Assembly: GCF_003002815.1 (NCBI RefSeq)
Contig: NZ_PVTF01000004.1
Span: 248,001 to 312,000, forward strand
From: Umezawaea tangerina
GTDB lineage: Bacteria > Actinomycetota > Actinomycetes > Mycobacteriales > Pseudonocardiaceae
Reading direction: 5' to 3'
DNA: 64,000 bases
Every line of letters begins with the position of its first letter. Position 1 is the first letter of the stretch. A program made the translations under genes and the position numbers. Below are positions 16,351 to 26,676 of this stretch, piece by piece. The notes under the pieces were generated by a model. The model saw only the letters and a list, made by a program, of their open reading frames with translations, was not told the DNA's origin and did not search any database.

Positions 16351-19300
16351 GGGAGGCCTCCATGATCGCCGTGTCGACGTCCCTGCCCTCCGCGCGGGCG
16401 AGCCTCATCGCTTCGAGCACGCGCTGGTAGTCGCGGGGCATCACCTTGGTGAACGCGGCGGAACGCCGGGGCCAGTCGCCGAGCAGCGAGGCGGCCACCG
16501 CCGAACCGGTGAGCTGGTGGTGCCGGGTGACGATCTCCTTGAGCCAGCGGAGGTCGTCGGGTGACGGGCGCTGGAGCTCGACCATCGCCTTGTTGACGTT
16601 GGCGGGGTCGAGGTCCAGCAGGTAGGCGATGCCGCCGGACATGCCCGCGGCGAGGTTGCGGCCGGTCGGGCCGAGCACCACCGCGCGGCCGCCGGTCATG
16701 TACTCGAACGCGTGGTCGCCCACGCCCTCGGACACGGCGATCGCGCCGGAGTTGCGGACGCAGAACCGCTCGCCGACCCGGCCGCGCAGGAACACCTCGC
16801 CCGAGGTCGCGCCGTAGCCGATCACGTTGCCCGCGATCACCTGCTGCTCGGCGGCGAACGCCGAGTCCTCGTGCGGGCGCACCACGATCCGGCCGCCGGA
16901 CAGGCCCTTGCCGACGTAGTCGTTGGCGTCGCCGACCATCTCCAGCGTGATGCCGGAGGGCAGGAACGCGCCGAGCGACTGGCCCGCGGACCCGGTGAGC
17001 CGGACGTGGATCGTGTCGTCGGGCAGGCCGTCGCCGCCGAAGCGGCGGGTGACCTCCGCACCGAGCAGCGTGCCGACGGTGCGGTTCACGTTGCGCACCG
17101 GCAGTTCCAGCCGCACCGGGATGGCGTCCTCCAGCGCGCCCTCGGCGAGCTGGAGCAGCGTGCGGTCCAGGGCGTGGTCGAGGCCGTGGTCCTGGTCGCG
17201 GACGCGGCGGCGCGCCGACGGGTACCGGGTCTCGGGCACCGCGAACACCGGCGACAGGTCGAGCCCGCTGGCCTTCCAGTGCTCCATGGCGGGTGCGGTG
17301 TCCAGCAGCTCGGCGTGGCCGACGGCCTCGTCGATCGTGCGGAAACCCAGTGCCGCCAGGTGTTCCCTGACCTCCTGCGCGACGAACTCGAAGAAGTTCA
17401 CCACGTGGTCGGCCTGTCCGGTGTAGCGGGCGCGCAGCACCGGGTTCTGGGTCGCGACGCCGACCGGGCAGGTGTCGAGGTGGCAGACGCGCATCATCAC
17501 GCAGCCGGCCACGATCAGCGGCGCGGTGGCGAAGCCGAACTCCTCGGCGCCGAGCAGCGCGGCCACCACGACGTCGCGGCCGGTGCGCAGCGCGCCGTCG
17601 ACCTGGACCGTGATGCGGTCGCGCAAACCGTTGAGCAGCAACGTCTGCTGCGTCTCGGCGAGCCCGATCTCCCACGGCGTGCCCGCGTGCTTGAGCGAGT
17701 TCAGCGGGGACGCGCCGGTGCCGCCGTCGTGGCCGGAGATCAGCACGACGTCCGCGTGCGCCTTCGCCACGCCCGTCGCGACCGTGCCCACGCCGATCTC
17801 GCTGACCAGCTTCACGTGCACGCGGGCCTGCTCGTTGGCGTTCTTCAGGTCGTGGATGAGCTGGGCGAGGTCCTCGATGGAGTAGATGTCGTGGTGCGGC
17901 GGCGGCGAGATGAGGCCGACGCCCGGCGTGGAGTGCCGAGTGCGCGCGATCCACGGGTACACCTTGTAGCCGGGCAGCTGCCCGCCCTCGCCGGGCTTCG
18001 CGCCCTGCGCCATCTTGATCTGGATGTCGGTGCCGTTGACCAGGTACTCGCTGGTCACGCCGAACCGGCCGGACGCGACCTGCTTGACCGCCGAGCGCCG
18101 CTGCGGGTCGTAGAGGCGCTCGCGGTCCTCGCCGCCCTCGCCGCTGTTGGACCGGCCGCCGAGCCGGTTCATCGCGATGGCCAGGGTCTCGTGCGCCTCG
18201 GCCGAGATGGAGCCGTAGGACATGGCGCCGGTGTTGAAGCGCTTGACGATCGAGGAGACCGGCTCGACCTCGTCGATCGGCACCGGGGTGCGGCCCTGCG
18301 TGAGCACCTCGAACAGGCCGCGCAGCGTGCCGCCCTCGCGGGCCAGCCGCTCGACCTCCTCGGTGTACTGCCGGTAGACCTCGGTCTTGCGGGTCTTCGT
18401 GGCGTGCTGGAGCAGGAACACCGTCTCCGGGGAGAACAGGTGCAGCTCGCCCTCGCGGCGGTAGGAGTACTCGCCGCCGACCTCCAGGCGCCGGTGCGAG
18501 CGGTCGGTCGGGTTGTCCGGGAACGCCCGGCGGTGCCGGATCGCGACCTCCTCGGCGAGCACGTCGAGGCCGACGCCGCCGAGCTTGGACACCGTGCCGG
18601 TGAAGTACTCGGCGAGCAGGTCGTGCGCCAGGCCCATGGCCTCGAAGACCTGCGCCGCGGTGTACGCGCCGACGGTGGAGATGCCCATCTTGGACATGAT
18701 CTTCAGGACGCCCTTGACCAGCGCACCCACGTACTGGCGCACGGCCTTGCGCGGCTCGATGCCGGTGATCGCGCCCTGGTTGACCAGGTCCTCGATCGTC
18801 TCGAACGCCAGGTACGGGTTGACCGCGGCGGCGCCGTAGCTCAGCAGCGTCGCGATGTGGTGCACCTCGCGGGCGTCACCGGTCTCGACGACGAGCGCGA
18901 CGCGCAGCCGCTCCTTGGTGCGCACCAGGTGGTGGTGCACGGCGGAGACCAGCAGCAGCGACGGGATCGGCGCCATCCGGTGGTCGGAGTCGCGGTCGGA
19001 CAGCACGAGCGTGCGGGCGCCGTTCGCGATGGCCTCCGACGCCTCGCGACGCACCCGCTCGACGGCCGCGGCGAGCGCGTCGCCACCACCGTCCACCTCG
19101 TACAGTCCGGACAGGACGGTGCAGGCGAACCCCGGCAGGTCGCCGTCGTCGTTGATGTGGATGAGCTTGGCCAGCTCGTCGTTGTCGATGACCGGGTAGT
19201 CGAGCTGGATGTGGCGGCAGGACACCGGGGACGGGTCCAGCAGGTTCTGCTCGGGTCCCATCACGCGCGACACCGACGTGACGATCTCCTCGCGGATCGC

Positions 19301-20887
19301 GTCCAGCGGCGGGTTCGTCACCTGGGCGAAGTTCTGCACGAAGTAGTCGTAGAGCAGCCGCGACCGCTTCGACAGCGCGGCGACGGGGGTGTCCGTGCCC
19401 ATCGAGCCCAGCGGTTCCATGCCCCCGACGGTCATGGGGGCGAGCAGGATGCGCAGCTCCTCCTCGGTGTAGCCGAAGGTGAGCTGGCGGCGCACGACGG
19501 ACTCGTGGCTCTGCACGACGTGCTCGCGGTCGGCGAGGTCGTCGAGCTGGAGCAGGCCCGCGTGCAGCCACTCGTCGTAGGGGTGGTCGTCGGCCAGGCC
19601 CGCCTTGATCTCGGCGTCGTCCACGATCCGACCGGCCTCGGTGTCCACCAGGAACATGCGGCCCGGCTGGAGGCGGCCCTTGGCCACGACCTCGCTCGGC
19701 GGCACGTCCAGCACACCGGTCTCGCTGGCCAGCACGACCCGGCCGTCGGCGGTCTGCCACCAGCGGGCCGGGCGCAGGCCGTTGCGGTCCAGGACCGCGC
19801 CGACCAGGGTGCCGTCGGTGAACGTGACGCAGGCGGGGCCGTCCCACGGCTCCATCAGGCTGGCGTGGAACTGGTAGAACGCCCGCTGCCGCGCGTTCAT
19901 CGAGGCGTGGTTCTCCCAGGCCTCGGGGATCATCATCATCACCGCGTGCGGCAGCGACCGGCCGCCCAGGTGCAGCAGCTCCAGGACCTCGTCCATCGAC
20001 GCCGAGTCCGACCCGTCGGGGTCGCAGATCGGGAACAGCCTGGTCAGGTCGCCGGGGATCAGGTCGGAGCGGAGCAGCGCCTCGCGGGCGCGCATCCGGT
20101 TCCGGTTGCCGCGCACGGTGTTGATCTCGCCGTTGTGCGCCACGTACCGGAACGGGTGCGCCAGCGGCCACGACGGGAACGTGTTGGTGGAGAAGCGGCT
20201 GTGCACCAGCGCGATGGCGGAGGCGAGCCGCTCGTCGCGCAGGTCCGGGAAGAACGCGGGCAGCTGCCCGGTCGTGAGCATGCCCTTGTAGACCAGGGTG
20301 CGCGCGGACAGCGACGGGAAGTACGTGCCGACGTTCGCGGCCGCGGTCTCGTGCTCGACCCTCTTGCGCAGGCCGAACGTCAACCGGTCCAGGGCGATGC
20401 CCTCGACGCCCGTGTCGTCGGCCGAAGCCACGAACAGCATCGCGAAGTGCGGGACCACCGACAGCGCGGTCGGGCCGACGTCGGCGGCCACCGGGTCGAC
20501 CGGCACGTCGCGCCAGCCCAGGACCTCCAGGCCCTCCTCGGCGGCGATCCGCTCGGCCGTCTCGACGGCCTTGGCGCGCTCGTCGACGTCCAGCGGCAGG
20601 AACGCGACCCCCGCCGCGTAGCTCCCGCGGGCGGGCAGCTCGAAGTCGACCACCGCGCGGAGGAACTCGTCCGGCAGCTGGAGCAGGATGCCCGCCCCGT
20701 CACCGCTGGTCGGCTCGGCGCCCGCGGCGCCCCGGTGCTCCAGGTTGGCCAACGCGGTGAGCGCGTCGTCCACGATCCCGTGCGAACGCCGACCCCTGAT
20801 GTCGGCCACCATCGCCACACCGCAGGCGTCACGCTCCGCAGTGGGGTCGTAGAGGCCCTGAGGGGCCGGGATGGCGGAGAAGATCAC
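16343..20887 (-). CDS. gltB: Glutamate synthase large subunit
   Basis: 1514 aa ammonia-assimilating enzyme converting glutamine plus 2-oxoglutarate to two glutamates. Order: class II amidotransferase from Cys22 ([20 protein letters not shown], after a 21-residue propeptide), a central domain, the FMN/alpha-subunit domain with the 3Fe-4S cysteines in [19 protein letters not shown], and the GXGXG domain. GTG at 20887 chosen because AAGGAGGT lies 7-8 nt upstream and it places Cys22 correctly; more upstream sequence is open but lacks homology. Overlaps gltD by 8 nt. Confidence 0.96.
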   Translation of the reverse strand: MIFSAIPAPQGLYDPTAERDACGVAMVADIRGRRSHGIVDDALTALANLEHRGAAGAEPTSGDGAGILLQLPDEFLRAVVDFELPARGSYAAGVAFLPLDVDERAKAVETAERIAAEEGLEVLGWRDVPVDPVAADVGPTALSVVPHFAMLFVASADDTGVEGIALDRLTFGLRKRVEHETAAANVGTYFPSLSARTLVYKGMLTTGQLPAFFPDLRDERLASAIALVHSRFSTNTFPSWPLAHPFRYVAHNGEINTVRGNRNRMRAREALLRSDLIPGDLTRLFPICDPDGSDSASMDEVLELLHLGGRSLPHAVMMMIPEAWENHASMNARQRAFYQFHASLMEPWDGPACVTFTDGTLVGAVLDRNGLRPARWWQTADGRVVLASETGVLDVPPSEVVAKGRLQPGRMFLVDTEAGRIVDDAEIKAGLADDHPYDEWLHAGLLQLDDLADREHVVQSHESVVRRQLTFGYTEEELRILLAPMTVGGMEPLGSMGTDTPVAALSKRSRLLYDYFVQNFAQVTNPPLDAIREEIVTSVSRVMGPEQNLLDPSPVSCRHIQLDYPVIDNDELAKLIHINDDGDLPGFACTVLSGLYEVDGGGDALAAAVERVRREASEAIANGARTLVLSDRDSDHRMAPIPSLLLVSAVHHHLVRTKERLRVALVVETGDAREVHHIATLLSYGAAAVNPYLAFETIEDLVNQGAITGIEPRKAVRQYVGALVKGVLKIMSKMGISTVGAYTAAQVFEAMGLAHDLLAEYFTGTVSKLGGVGLDVLAEEVAIRHRRAFPDNPTDRSHRRLEVGGEYSYRREGELHLFSPETVFLLQHATKTRKTEVYRQYTEEVERLAREGGTLRGLFEVLTQGRTPVPIDEVEPVSSIVKRFNTGAMSYGSISAEAHETLAIAMNRLGGRSNSGEGGEDRERLYDPQRRSAVKQVASGRFGVTSEYLVNGTDIQIKMAQGAKPGEGGQLPGYKVYPWIARTRHSTPGVGLISPPPHHDIYSIEDLAQLIHDLKNANEQARVHVKLVSEIGVGTVATGVAKAHADVVLISGHDGGTGASPLNSLKHAGTPWEIGLAETQQTLLLNGLRDRITVQVDGALRTGRDVVVAALLGAEEFGFATAPLIVAGCVMMRVCHLDTCPVGVATQNPVLRARYTGQADHVVNFFEFVAQEVREHLAALGFRTIDEAVGHAELLDTAPAMEHWKASGLDLSPVFAVPETRYPSARRRVRDQDHGLDHALDRTLLQLAEGALEDAIPVRLELPVRNVNRTVGTLLGAEVTRRFGGDGLPDDTIHVRLTGSAGQSLGAFLPSGITLEMVGDANDYVGKGLSGGRIVVRPHEDSAFAAEQQVIAGNVIGYGATSGEVFLRGRVGERFCVRNSGAIAVSEGVGDHAFEYMTGGRAVVLGPTGRNLAAGMSGGIAYLLDLDPANVNKAMVELQRPSPDDLRWLKEIVTRHHQLTGSAVAASLLGDWPRRSAAFTKVMPRDYQRVLEAMRLARAEGRDVDTAIMEASRG

Positions 20888-21379
20888 AGCGCAGACCTCC
20901 TTCGTCGTCCTGTGAAGAACGATGTCCTCGTGCTCAGACCTGGGATTACGGTCTCTGGGCACGGGACGACGGTGGCCCGCGTGTTGACGCGACCTTAACA
21001 GCCGCGAAACCTGGAATCACCCTCCGATGGGCGGTGTTGCTCATGATCGCGTAACGATTCGGGCTGTCGGAACGACAGTGGGCCCACACCTCGTGATCGG
21101 CTACGACCGGGCAGCATATCCGAGCCGAACCGACCCCGCGCGGCGATGAGAGCTTGCCGACACGAGGCACCCCACCGCTTCCCGCGCTCCCCCGCTGGTC
21201 GGACCCCGTCCGCCCTGGTTAGCGGGCGGTAACAGGACCAGTCGGTCCGGTGGTCACGCGGAGTCACCCACCCGTGCCGGAGCAACCCCCGAAACACGGA
21301 CCAGGACCGCCCGGAGGCGGCCCTGGCGTTTCGTGCAGTGTCGTTCGGCGTCGTTCGGTGTCGTGAGAGGAAGGCAGGC
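20888..21379. other. Gene-free stretch upstream of gltB
   Basis: No coding region recognised. It must hold the gltBD promoter. A TTCGGYGTCG-like direct repeat lies near 21341-21362, and an imperfect stem (CCAGGACCGCC with GGCGGCCCTGG) near 21301-21327. No confident operator for a nitrogen regulator was found by eye. Confidence 0.4.
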
Positions 21380-21421
21380 CCCGCCGGCGCGCGGCGTGGG
21401 TGGGGTGTGCGCGCCGGCGGG
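21380..21421 (-). terminator. dctA terminator hairpin
   Basis: CCCGCCGGCGCGC (21380-21392) and GCGCGCCGGCGGG (21409-21421): perfect 13-bp stem with a 16-nt loop, 18 nt past the dctA stop. Confidence 0.7.
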
Positions 21422-21438
21422 ACCCGCGGCCGGGTGGT

Positions 21439-22809
21439 CTAGTGGGCGCCCGCCGGGACGGTCTCGCGCTTCTCGTCCTCACCGGTGTGCTGCTGGTCGA
21501 TGAGGTGGTCGACGTCGACGAGCGACGGGTTGTCGAGCACCTCCCGCAGCCGGTCCCGGTCGAGCTGGTTCTGCCAGCGGGCGATCACGAGGGTGCCGAC
21601 ACCGTTGCCGATGACGTTCGTGATCGCTCGGGCCTCGGACATGAACCGGTCGATGCCGACGATGAGCGCGATGCCGACCGCGGGGATGGCGCTGTTCGCC
21701 TCGAACGCCTGGAGAGAGGCTGCGAGGGTGACCAGCCCGGCTCCCGTGACGCCCGCCGCGCCCTTGCTGGCGAGCAGCATGAACAGCAGCAGGCCGATCT
21801 GGGTGCCGATGCCGACGTCGGTGCCGGTGGCCTGAGCGATGAACAGCGCGCCCATGGTCAGGTAGATGCACGTGCCGTCGAGGTTGAACGAGTAGCCGGT
21901 CGGGATGGTCAGGCCGACCACGGACTTCTCCGCGCCCGCCGCCTCCAGCTTGACCAGCATGCGCGGCAGGACGGTCTCGCTGGAGGACGTGCCGAGCACG
22001 ATCAGCAGCTCGTCCTTGATGTAGCGCAGGAACTTCAGGATGTTGAACCCGGCGTAGTAGGCGACCCCGCCGAGCACCAGGAAGACGAACAGCACGCACG
22101 TGACGTAGAACGACCCCATCAGCCAGGCGAGCTTGCCGAGGATGCTGCCGCCGAACTTGCCGATCGTGTAGGCGATGCCGCCGAACGCGCCGATCGGCGC
22201 CGCGTACATGACGATCTTGATGACGCCGAACATGACCTTGGCGACCGTGTCCAGCGCGGACACGACCCTGGCGCCGCGGGAGCCCATGCCCGCCACCGCG
22301 ACGGCGACCAGGACGGCGACCACGAGGACCTGGATCAGCTGGCCGTCGGTGAACGCGCTGACGAACGACTTCGGCACCAGGCTCAGCACGAACCCGGTGA
22401 CACCGGTGTCCGAGCTGGACGCGTCCTGGAGGGTCTTCTCGGCGACGCTGTCCTTGATCGGGATGGAGGCGCCGTGGTGGCCGGGCTGGACGACGTTCAC
22501 GACGACCATGCCGATGACGAGGGCGACCAGCGTCATGGCGGTGAAGTAGAGGATCGTGCGCAGCGCGAGCCCACCGGCCTTGGCGAGGTTGCCGAGCCCG
22601 GCGATGCCCACGACGATCGTGCAGAAGATGGTCGGCGCGATGACGACCTTCACCAGCGCCACGAACAGGTCGGCGAGCCACTTCATGCCGCTGGCCTGCA
22701 CCGGGAACGCGTAGCCGACGACAACGCCGAGGACGATCGAGACCAGCACCCAGAAGTACAGGTGCCGGTAGAGCGGCTTGCGCGCCGCTGCGGGCGGACT
22801 GGCGGCCAC
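21439..22809 (-). CDS. dctA: C4-dicarboxylate/H+ (or Na+) symporter, DAACS family
   Basis: 456 aa integral membrane transporter for succinate, fumarate and malate. The first spans are YFWVLVSIVLGVVVGYAF and LFVALVKVVIAPTIFCTIVV. HP1 contains the serine-rich stretch VLGTSSSETVLPRM and TM7 carries the NLDGTCIYLTMGALF motif. Length is normal. Divergent from the TAXI lipoprotein gene and close to a two-component system, which may control it (inference). Start at ATG 22809. Confidence 0.93.
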   Translation of the reverse strand: MAASPPAAARKPLYRHLYFWVLVSIVLGVVVGYAFPVQASGMKWLADLFVALVKVVIAPTIFCTIVVGIAGLGNLAKAGGLALRTILYFTAMTLVALVIGMVVVNVVQPGHHGASIPIKDSVAEKTLQDASSSDTGVTGFVLSLVPKSFVSAFTDGQLIQVLVVAVLVAVAVAGMGSRGARVVSALDTVAKVMFGVIKIVMYAAPIGAFGGIAYTIGKFGGSILGKLAWLMGSFYVTCVLFVFLVLGGVAYYAGFNILKFLRYIKDELLIVLGTSSSETVLPRMLVKLEAAGAEKSVVGLTIPTGYSFNLDGTCIYLTMGALFIAQATGTDVGIGTQIGLLLFMLLASKGAAGVTGAGLVTLAASLQAFEANSAIPAVGIALIVGIDRFMSEARAITNVIGNGVGTLVIARWQNQLDRDRLREVLDNPSLVDVDHLIDQQHTGEDEKRETVPAGAH

Positions 22810-22963
22810 GTCGCCTCCAAAGGTGCGGTGGGGATGAGTTGGTTCGTGATCCTGGGCACAGGGCTCCCCCGCAACAAGCGAGCGGCCCGAAACTTCAGAT
22901 CCACCTGACGTAACAAGTCCGCCACGCGAGGTTCACCTGGACTTCCGGCGTACCCTCCGTCTC

Positions 22964-23887
22964 GTGTCGCTCAGCCGTCGCACCGTGCTGCTGGCCGCTC
23001 TCGCGGCGGGCGTCCCGGTGGCCGCGTGCTCCTCGACGGACACCCCGGAGCTCGCCGAGCTGGTCCTGGCCACCGGTCCGGACGGCGCCGTGTTCCGCGA
23101 GGTCGGCGCCGCGCTCGCGGCCGCGCTCGCCGACCAGCTCCCCGGTACCCACGTGGTCGCCCGGCCCAGCAGCGCGTCCGTGGAGAACCTGCGGCTGCTC
23201 AAGGGCGGCGAGGCCCAGCTCGGTTTGTCCTCTTTGGACTCGGTGGCCGACCTGCCCTCGTTGGACGGCATCAGCGCCATCGGCAGGCTCTACGACAGCT
23301 TCCTGCACCTGGTCGTGCCGGAGTCGTCGCCGATCAGGACGTTCACCGACCTCGCGGGCCGCCGCGTCTCCTTCGGCCCGGTCGAGTCCGGCACCGAGTT
23401 CACCGCCAAGCGGCTGTTCCAGCTGCTCGGGGTGCGGGCCGACGACGTCCGCATGGCCCACTCGGAGTCCGCGCAGCAGCTGCGGGCCGGGACGATCGAG
23501 GCGTTCCTCGCGCTCACCGGCATCCCCACCCCGGCGATCAGCGGGCTGGTCGGCGAGTTCCCGATCCGCCTGGTGCCGATGGCCGACCAGGCCATCGCCC
23601 TGGCCAACGCCTTCGAGGGCACCTACGTCCCGGTCACCATCCCCGCCACCACCTACGGCGACCTCGGCCCGTGCCAGACCGTGTCCGTCCCGAACCTGCT
23701 GCTGGCCACCACCTCGCTGGCCGACGACGTGGTGGAGGTGGTGACCAGGACCGTGTTCACCGAGTCCGAGCGCATCGCCGCGGGCCACCCGGAGGCCAGC
23801 CGGATCAACGTCCGCACCGGCATCGCCACCGGCGACGTACCGCTGCACCCCGGTGCCGAACGCTGGTTCAGGTCGGTCAAGCGCTAG
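22964..23887 (+). CDS. TAXI-type TRAP solute-binding lipoprotein
   Basis: 307 aa exported lipoprotein. Twin-arginine-like start (SLSRRTVLLAALAAGVPVAA) with lipobox Cys22. TAXI-family features include LVLATGPDGAVFREVGAALA, VRPSSASVENLRLL-like ligand loops, RRVSFGPVESGTEF and the tail LHPGAERWF. TAXI proteins bind carboxylates for TRAP transporters, but no TRAP permease genes are present. It sits between dctA and a sensor kinase/regulator pair, so it may present ligand to the kinase rather than feed a transporter. GTG start at 22964. Confidence 0.88.
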   Translation: MSLSRRTVLLAALAAGVPVAACSSTDTPELAELVLATGPDGAVFREVGAALAAALADQLPGTHVVARPSSASVENLRLLKGGEAQLGLSSLDSVADLPSLDGISAIGRLYDSFLHLVVPESSPIRTFTDLAGRRVSFGPVESGTEFTAKRLFQLLGVRADDVRMAHSESAQQLRAGTIEAFLALTGIPTPAISGLVGEFPIRLVPMADQAIALANAFEGTYVPVTIPATTYGDLGPCQTVSVPNLLLATTSLADDVVEVVTRTVFTESERIAAGHPEASRINVRTGIATGDVPLHPGAERWFRSVKR

Positions 23888-23907
23888 TGCGGTGACCCCG
23901 TTCCGGA

Positions 23908-24280
23908 CGTCCACGGGTACCTCGCCCGACGGCTCGCGGGCAGGCCGCCGACGACCTGGCGGCGGAGACGTTCCTGGACCGGGACGTGCTGCTGCTCGTC
24001 GCCTGGGAGGAGCTTGCCCACGATGAGGTCGCCGCGGCGCCGGTCATCCCGGTCGGGACCGTGCGGTCGCGGCTCGACCGCGCCCGTCGCAAGGTGCGGG
24101 TGGTGTTGGGCACGCCCTCGCCTACCCGCGAAGGGCTGCTAGTGGACATGCCCCCCGGTGGTCGTGGGCGCCGCTGTCGCGCCCTCCATCGCGGTCGACG
24201 CCGTGATCGCGCTCGGCGACTACGCACCGAACCGGCGGTGCGGATGTCCGTTGTGGACGAGCCGGGGCAGCGGCCTTGAG
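23908..24280 (+). pseudogene. Decayed ECF sigma-70 factor
   Basis: Remnant of an RNA polymerase sigma factor gene. A piece of region 2 (HGYLARRLAG, then AADDLAAETF in another frame) is followed directly by region 4 (DRDVLLLVAWEELAHDEVAA, IPVGTVRSRLDRARRKVRVV). The usual linker is deleted, and the frame changes between the first two pieces. A trailing stretch resembles the start of the partner gene often found after such sigma factors. No intact start. Lies between the TAXI gene and the 3' end of the sensor kinase. Confidence 0.75.
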
Positions 24281-24286
24281 CCGTGG

Positions 24287-25645
24287 TCACGCGCCCAGGC
24301 GGACCACGGCGTCCAGGCCGTGCGGTTCGACGGGGTCCAAGCGGAGCTCGCCGCCCGCCGAGGTGACCAGTTCGGCGCAGATGGACAGTCCGAGGCCGGT
24401 GCCCGCGGTGTTCTGGTGCTTGGTGGCGCGCCAGAAGCGGCGCAGGGCGTCGGCCCGGTCGTCGGTGCCCAGGCCGCTGCCGTCGTCGGTCACGTGCAGG
24501 TCGACCCACTCGGCCTCGGAGCGGGCCGAGATGGTGACGGAGGTGCCGCCGGAGAGCTTGACGGCGTTGCCGACCAGCTCGTCGAGCACGCTGCCGAGTC
24601 CGCCGGGCGGTGCCAGCGCGGACAGGCCGGTGGGCACGTCGACCCGCAGGACCATCCCGGCCTGCTCGGCCAGCGCCCGCCACGCGGGGACGTGCGTCGC
24701 GAGGAGCGCGTCCAGCTCGACCGGCTCGGCGGCGGAGGCGCTGTCGAGCCGGGTCGCGGCGAGCAGGGCGTCCAGCACGCGGCCCATCTCCTCGGCCTCG
24801 TCGACCGCGATCCGCTGCGCCTCCAGGCCTTCGCCGGACACGTGCGGGGCGAGGTTGTCCACGGCGAGCCGGAGGCTGGCCAGCGGGTTGCGCAACTGGT
24901 GCGAGGCGTCCGACACGAACGCCCGCTGGCGGCGCAGGGCACGGCCGACCACGTCGACCATGGTGTTGAACGACCGCGCCAGCCGCCGCAGCTCCGGCGG
25001 CCCGCCGACCTCGTCGGCCCGCGCGTCCAGCCTGCCGCCCGCGACGGCGGCCGTGGCCTCGTCCAGCCGCCGCACCGGGCGCAGCACCCACCGCGACATC
25101 GGCCACGCGACCAGCACCACACCCAGCATCGGGACCAGGCCGACCAGCCCGAGCAGCCCCCACTGCCGCAGCACCGACCCGCGCAGCCGGTCCGTGGGCG
25201 ACACCGTCACCACCGCGGCGACCACCTCGCTGTCCCGCCCTACCGGTTCCACCACGACCAGCGGCACGTCCTCCCACGGCCACACCGTCTGGTCGGTGTC
25301 ACCGCGGAACCCGCCGAACGCCGCCCGCAGCCCCGCCGCGATCGCGGGCGAGGTCAGCACGACGTCCGGCCGCGAGCTGGCGACGACCCGGTTGTCCGTG
25401 GCCACCAGCGCGACCTGCACCCCGTACAGCTCGTCGTACCGCTCCAGCTCACCGCGCAACGCGGTCAGCCTCCCCGACGCCAGCGCGTTCTCGGCGAGCG
25501 AGGCGAACCGGCTGGCGTCCCCCAGCCGGTCGAGGTAGGTCTGCTGCGTCTCCCGCTGCACGACCGCGAACGCCAACGGCACACCGAGCGCCGCCACCAG
25601 CGCGACCAGCAGCGGGACGATGAGGACCAGCAGACGCCGCAGCAT
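24287..25645 (-). CDS. Sensor histidine kinase
   Basis: 452 aa membrane sensor. TM1 at residues 4-24 (RLLVLIVPLLVALVAALGVP), an extracytoplasmic domain to about 155, TM2 near 160-180 (GLLGLVGLVPMLGVVLVAWP), then HAMP, the H-box FVSDASHQLRNPLASL (phospho-His), N-box (DELVGNAVK), and G-boxes DDGSGLG and GTGLGLSICAEL. Resembles TctE/QseC-type kinases. The ATG at 25645 overlaps the regulator's stop (TGATG, 1 nt), so the pair is coupled. The signal is probably a carboxylate, inferred from the TAXI protein and dctA nearby. Confidence 0.92.
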   Translation of the reverse strand: MLRRLLVLIVPLLVALVAALGVPLAFAVVQRETQQTYLDRLGDASRFASLAENALASGRLTALRGELERYDELYGVQVALVATDNRVVASSRPDVVLTSPAIAAGLRAAFGGFRGDTDQTVWPWEDVPLVVVEPVGRDSEVVAAVVTVSPTDRLRGSVLRQWGLLGLVGLVPMLGVVLVAWPMSRWVLRPVRRLDEATAAVAGGRLDARADEVGGPPELRRLARSFNTMVDVVGRALRRQRAFVSDASHQLRNPLASLRLAVDNLAPHVSGEGLEAQRIAVDEAEEMGRVLDALLAATRLDSASAAEPVELDALLATHVPAWRALAEQAGMVLRVDVPTGLSALAPPGGLGSVLDELVGNAVKLSGGTSVTISARSEAEWVDLHVTDDGSGLGTDDRADALRRFWRATKHQNTAGTGLGLSICAELVTSAGGELRLDPVEPHGLDAVVRLGA

Positions 25646-26310
25646 CAGGCCTCGGTCACCCGGTAGCCGACACCGCGGATCGTCTCGATGCGGACACCGT
25701 CGCCGAGCTTGCCGCGGAGAGCGGCGATGTGGGTGTCGAGGGTGCGGGACGGCGCTTCCCAGTGCGACTGCCACACCTGGTCGACGATCAGGTCCCGGCT
25801 GACCACGGCACCCGCCCGGCCGACGAGCAGGGCCAGCAGGTCGAACTCCTTGCGGGTCAAGGACAACGGGACGTCCCGCAGGGTGACGGTCCTGCTCGCC
25901 GCGTCGAGGACCAGCGGACCCAGCTCCAGGGACCGGGACGACTCGGAGGAGGCACGGGCGGTGCGGGTGCGCCGCAGGACGGCCTCTATGCGGGCGAGGA
26001 GCTCGGCGGTGCCGAACGGTTTGACGACGTAGTCGTCGGCACCCGCCCGCAACCCCAGGACGCGTTCGCGCTCCTCGCCGCGGGCGGTGACGGTGATGAC
26101 CGCGACGCCTTGCCGACGGCGCAGCTCACGCAGGACGTCGAGGCCGTCGGCATCGGGGAGGCCGAGGTCGAGGAGGACCACGTCGGCAGGGGGCGCCGCG
26201 AGGGCGGCGGCCGCGGTACCGACCCGGTGGACCTCGTAGCCGGCGTGCCGCAGGGCGGTGAGCAGGCCGCGGGCCACCCGGTCGTCATCTTCGACGACGA
26301 GGATGCGCAT
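25645..26310 (-). CDS. OmpR-family response regulator
   Basis: 221 aa. Receiver domain with acidic pocket EDDD (residues 7-10), phosphoacceptor Asp48 ([13 protein letters not shown]) and conserved Lys (VVKPFG). A C-terminal winged helix follows ([43 protein letters not shown]). Start ATG 26310. Upstream lies a tandem array of short palindromes that could hold its binding sites. Likely regulates dctA and/or the TAXI gene (inference). Confidence 0.93.
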   Translation of the reverse strand: MRILVVEDDDRVARGLLTALRHAGYEVHRVGTAAAALAAPPADVVLLDLGLPDADGLDVLRELRRRQGVAVITVTARGEERERVLGLRAGADDYVVKPFGTAELLARIEAVLRRTRTARASSESSRSLELGPLVLDAASRTVTLRDVPLSLTRKEFDLLALLVGRAGAVVSRDLIVDQVWQSHWEAPSRTLDTHIAALRGKLGDGVRIETIRGVGYRVTEA

Positions 26311-26352
26311 GGCTGGTTCCTCAAACCCGGTATCGCTGATTCCTCGAACCCG

Positions 26353-26463
26353 GTGTCACTGCAGTGGACTACGGGGGTGTCGCTACAGCGGACTACGGGG
26401 GTGTCACTGCAGTGGACTACGGGGGTGTCGCTACAGCGGACTACGGGGTATCGCTGCAGCGGA
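26353..26463. repeat. Tandem 24-bp palindromic repeats upstream of the response regulator
   Basis: Four 24-bp units start at 26353, 26377, 26401 and 26425, alternating CACTGCAGTG and CGCTACAGCG centres, each followed by GACTACGGGG. A fifth degenerate unit (CGCTGCAGCG) follows at 26448, and a decayed half-unit lies at about 26330. The A-B-A-B order implies duplication of a 48-bp block. Located 45-155 nt upstream of the response regulator start. Confidence 0.75.
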
Positions 26464-26468
26464 CCCAG

Positions 26469-26588
26469 GTGCGGTCGGCTTGACTTGGGGCCCCTTTTTT
26501 GGGCTTCGTCGGGCGAAAAAGGGCAGGTGGTAGAGCCTGCCCGCCGACTCATTGTAAGCCCAAAAACCCCAAGTCAAGCCGACCGCAC
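26469..26588. repeat. Large inverted repeat (MITE-like or terminator structure)
   Basis: A 22-bp arm beginning GTGCGGTCGGCTTGAC (26469-26490) pairs perfectly with 26567-26588. After a 5-nt bulge, TTTTTGGGCTT pairs with AAGCCCAAAAA. Inside is a further stem GGGCAGG/CCTGCCC. There is no ORF. It could terminate lgt, but the length and nested layout also suit a non-autonomous mobile element. Confidence 0.65.
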
Positions 26589-26676
26589 TAGCGGACGAGC
26601 ACCGCTCGCTACCAGCTGGGCTGGGCCCTCGGCGCTCGCTTCCAGCGTCGTTGGCGGTTAGCTCGCTGCCGGTCTG

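Noticed and set aside
16712-20998. 1400-codon open frame opposite gltB
   Set aside because: Exact shadow of gltB; no recognisable domains or ribosome site.
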